This document shows, in pieces, positions 8,849 through 10,134 of a stretch of 10,134 bases of DNA; position 1 is the first letter of the stretch; every line of letters begins with the position of its first letter. Below the pieces are notes generated by a model. That model was given only the letters and a program-made list of their open reading frames with translations. It did not search any database and was not told the DNA's origin. This stretch comes from Larix sibirica. Its lineage: Eukaryota > Streptophyta > Pinopsida > Pinales > Pinaceae. The stretch covers positions 65,854 to 75,987 of the forward strand of contig NWUY0300007004.1 in the NCBI GenBank assembly GCA_004151065.3. The letters are read 5' to 3'. A program made the position numbers and the translations under genes.

Positions 8849-9159
8849 ATTTAAGGGCAATTCAAACAATTATTTCATGTCTAATAAGCATGACAAGACT
8901 CACAAAATCCAAAGAAATGCCACAAAAGAATACCAAAAAGTAATTTACTCAACCGGGATGTGCAAACGTGGACTACTAGGCTTCAAATCATTTTAAATGT
9001 CTCCCTCTATAGAAGGCCACATAAATTTTCTTATGCTCAAATCAGATAAGAATCCTAACATAAGACAACTCAAATATTCGGGAAACTCAGAAATTTACTA
9101 AGATCTTCATGTTCATCTAATTTTTCTGGAACATATTGTTCAAGAAACCCTTTTTTTAA
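8849..9159. other. Non-coding stretch, possible intron
   Basis: No coding or RNA signal was seen. It lies between two minus-strand coding candidates and would be intronic if they are one gene. Confidence 0.45.
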
Positions 9160-9834
9160 TCATGTGCTCTTATCACTCTTTTGATTTGAAGTAACATTTT
9201 TTTGTTCAACTTTCCCTTTTTCCATTTCGTCGTTTTTGTTATATCCCTTCTTCTTAGCTCGCTTCACCTTGTCAGGACCCAACCCTATATTTGCAGGTAT
9301 TACTTTAGCCCAGAAAGGCTTATACATTGGGGATGTTTCAAGCAAGTAATGTAACATCATCAAAACTGGGATAACTGGCCGGGTTTTATCTAGTACTAGG
9401 TTTCTCACTTTATTTGTACCTCTATGCCCAGTTGTTAATAAGGCACGCACTCGCAACAAATTCTCTAAAATAAAATTTTTCGTCAGTTCTTGTCCTTCAC
9501 CTTCATTTCCCATATTTTCAGACCGTGAACTCTCAGACTGTGACTTAGACCACCTTACTAGAGGTAGTAAGATAGGTTTGAGAAGGTAAGTCTTTGAAAG
9601 CTATGGCTCTCAAACAATCGTGGTTCCAACCAACAATAAAGAAGTATAATGAATGTTTCTGAGAAGATGCTGAGCAGTTTCACCTTCTCCTTGCTGTCCT
9701 TTTCCAAAATTTTGGTAAGGTAGAAATGGAAGAAGTCGTGGGCAGACTTCCTGGTAATATTCTTTTGTAGTAGCAACATACTTTGGTAACTTGGCCAAGT
9801 GTGCCACCACATTATCATATAATTGTACATCACC
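9160..9834 (-). CDS. Candidate spliced coding region, possibly ARM/HEAT-type (TANGO6/RTP1-like?)
   Basis: After a good acceptor (CCTACATTTCAG, CAG at 9837-9835) the minus strand stays in a single frame for 225 codons down to a TGA at 9162-9160. Only two stops interrupt it: TGA at 9612-9610 and TAG at 9603-9601. Both fall inside a possible 126-nt intron (9683-9558) whose removal keeps the frame. The first part reads DVQLYDNVVAHLAKLPKYV and then EYYQEVCPRLLPFL. The second contains LLRVRALLTTGHRG, IPVLMMLHYLLETSP and a Lys-rich tail beginning KVKRAKKKG. The EYY-x2-VCP-x-LL pattern recalls the ARM-repeat protein TANGO6/RTP1, known elsewhere for Golgi organisation and RNA polymerase II assembly; this resemblance is from memory and tentative. 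The 5' exons would lie beyond the right edge or be absent. Alternatively it is a pseudogene fragment with two nonsense mutations. Confidence 0.42.
9558..9683 (-). other. Possible 126-nt intron within the 9160-9834 coding candidate
   Basis: The donor is GAAG|GTGAAA (GT at 9683-9682) and the acceptor is TTACTACCTCTAG|TA (AG at 9559-9558), with a pyrimidine-rich run before it. The donor splits a codon after its first base and the acceptor resumes it at the second, so the phases match, and the length is divisible by three. Both in-frame stops of the region fall inside. It is also GT-AG and of a size usual for plants. An unspliced transcript would terminate inside it. Confidence 0.4.
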
Positions 9835-9969
9835 CTGAAATGTAGGATGCACACCATTGCTAAGGTCTTCAGTACAAAATGATAGAGAAACTTATTAACT
9901 GATGTTTACTCAGACAAGGAAGTAGAGAATTGAAATTAATGTCCTCAAAAGTCCAAAATAGGTCAGGGA

Positions 9970-10134
9970 CTAGAAAGAAGAACAAGCATATGCATTCAGA
10001 TCAAAAAGCAGGGTGGAGTGGGGGTACAAGAAGCCCCCATACAAAGGGGTTAAAAAGGAGAGTACAAAAACCAACATCAATGACATAAAACATACAAGCA
10101 GGTTATACCAAAAAGGTAGATCCTACACAATGAA
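9970..10134 (-). mobile_element. Probable 3' UTR tail of a third LINE
   Basis: On the minus strand the sequence reads GTTGGTTTTTGTACTC, then a short hairpin of G-run, CTTCTTGTA and C-run, then CTGCTTTTTGATCTGAATGC. This layout (TTTTTGTACTC, CCCCTTTGTA, GGGGGCTTCTTGTACCCCC, a T-run and a GAATGC-like end) resembles the 3' UTR of plant zf-RVT LINEs. The coding part would lie to the right of the window. The 3' end is near 9970-9980, but no poly(A) run is present, so the boundary is a guess. Confidence 0.4.
10019..10039. repeat. Short hairpin TGGGGG / CCCCCA
   Basis: TGGGGG at 10019-10024 pairs with CCCCCA at 10034-10039 around a 9-nt loop. A competing pairing exists between CCCC (10035-10038) and GGGG (10046-10049). 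On the minus strand the hairpin lies in the presumed LINE 3' UTR, where stem-loops near the end can help the element's reverse transcriptase recognise its own RNA in some LINE families. Confidence 0.55.

Noticed and set aside
9558-9857. 99-codon minus-strand frame in the alternative register
   Set aside because: It is a shadow of the frame carrying the EYYQEVCPRLL motif; the translation has no family features.

Overview
The window is AT-rich eukaryotic DNA, most likely from the nuclear genome of a seed plant. The strongest evidence is two remnants of plant-type non-LTR retrotransposons (LINEs). One carries the zinc-binding 'zf-RVT' segment and an RNase H domain that plant L1-like elements place at the C-terminus of ORF2; the other carries only zf-RVT. 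No bacterial gene organisation, rRNA, CRISPR array or convincing tRNA was seen. Low gene density and old repeats suggest a large plant genome, perhaps a conifer or other gymnosperm. That placement is inference; nothing in the sequence proves it.

Layout: (1) 115-1646, plus strand: the 3' part of a decayed LINE, with zf-RVT, then RNase H, then a T-rich 3' UTR. Stops and frameshifts break it. (2) 1647-4054: no gene supported; small inverted repeats and diverged duplications. (3) 4055-4711, minus strand: a second, different LINE remnant with zf-RVT followed almost directly by a 3' tail and no RNase H. (4) 4712-5513: no gene, but a 48-bp direct duplication. (5) 5514-5910, minus strand: two short exon-like stretches that join in phase. 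(6) 5911-8571: no gene supported; AT-rich. (7) 8572-8841, minus strand: a leucine-rich open frame. (8) 9160-9834, minus strand: the best candidate for host coding sequence, one reading frame interrupted only by two adjacent stops that lie inside a possible 126-nt intron. (9) about 9970-10134, minus strand: what looks like the 3' UTR of a third LINE.

The minus-strand exon-like pieces in 5.5-9.85 kb could belong to one spliced gene running right to left, or to several decayed fragments. No piece could be assigned to a family with certainty; a helical ARM/HEAT-type protein (possibly TANGO6/RTP1-like) is the tentative idea for the 9.2-9.8 kb piece. No intact, working gene is demonstrated, and no new multi-gene system is visible.
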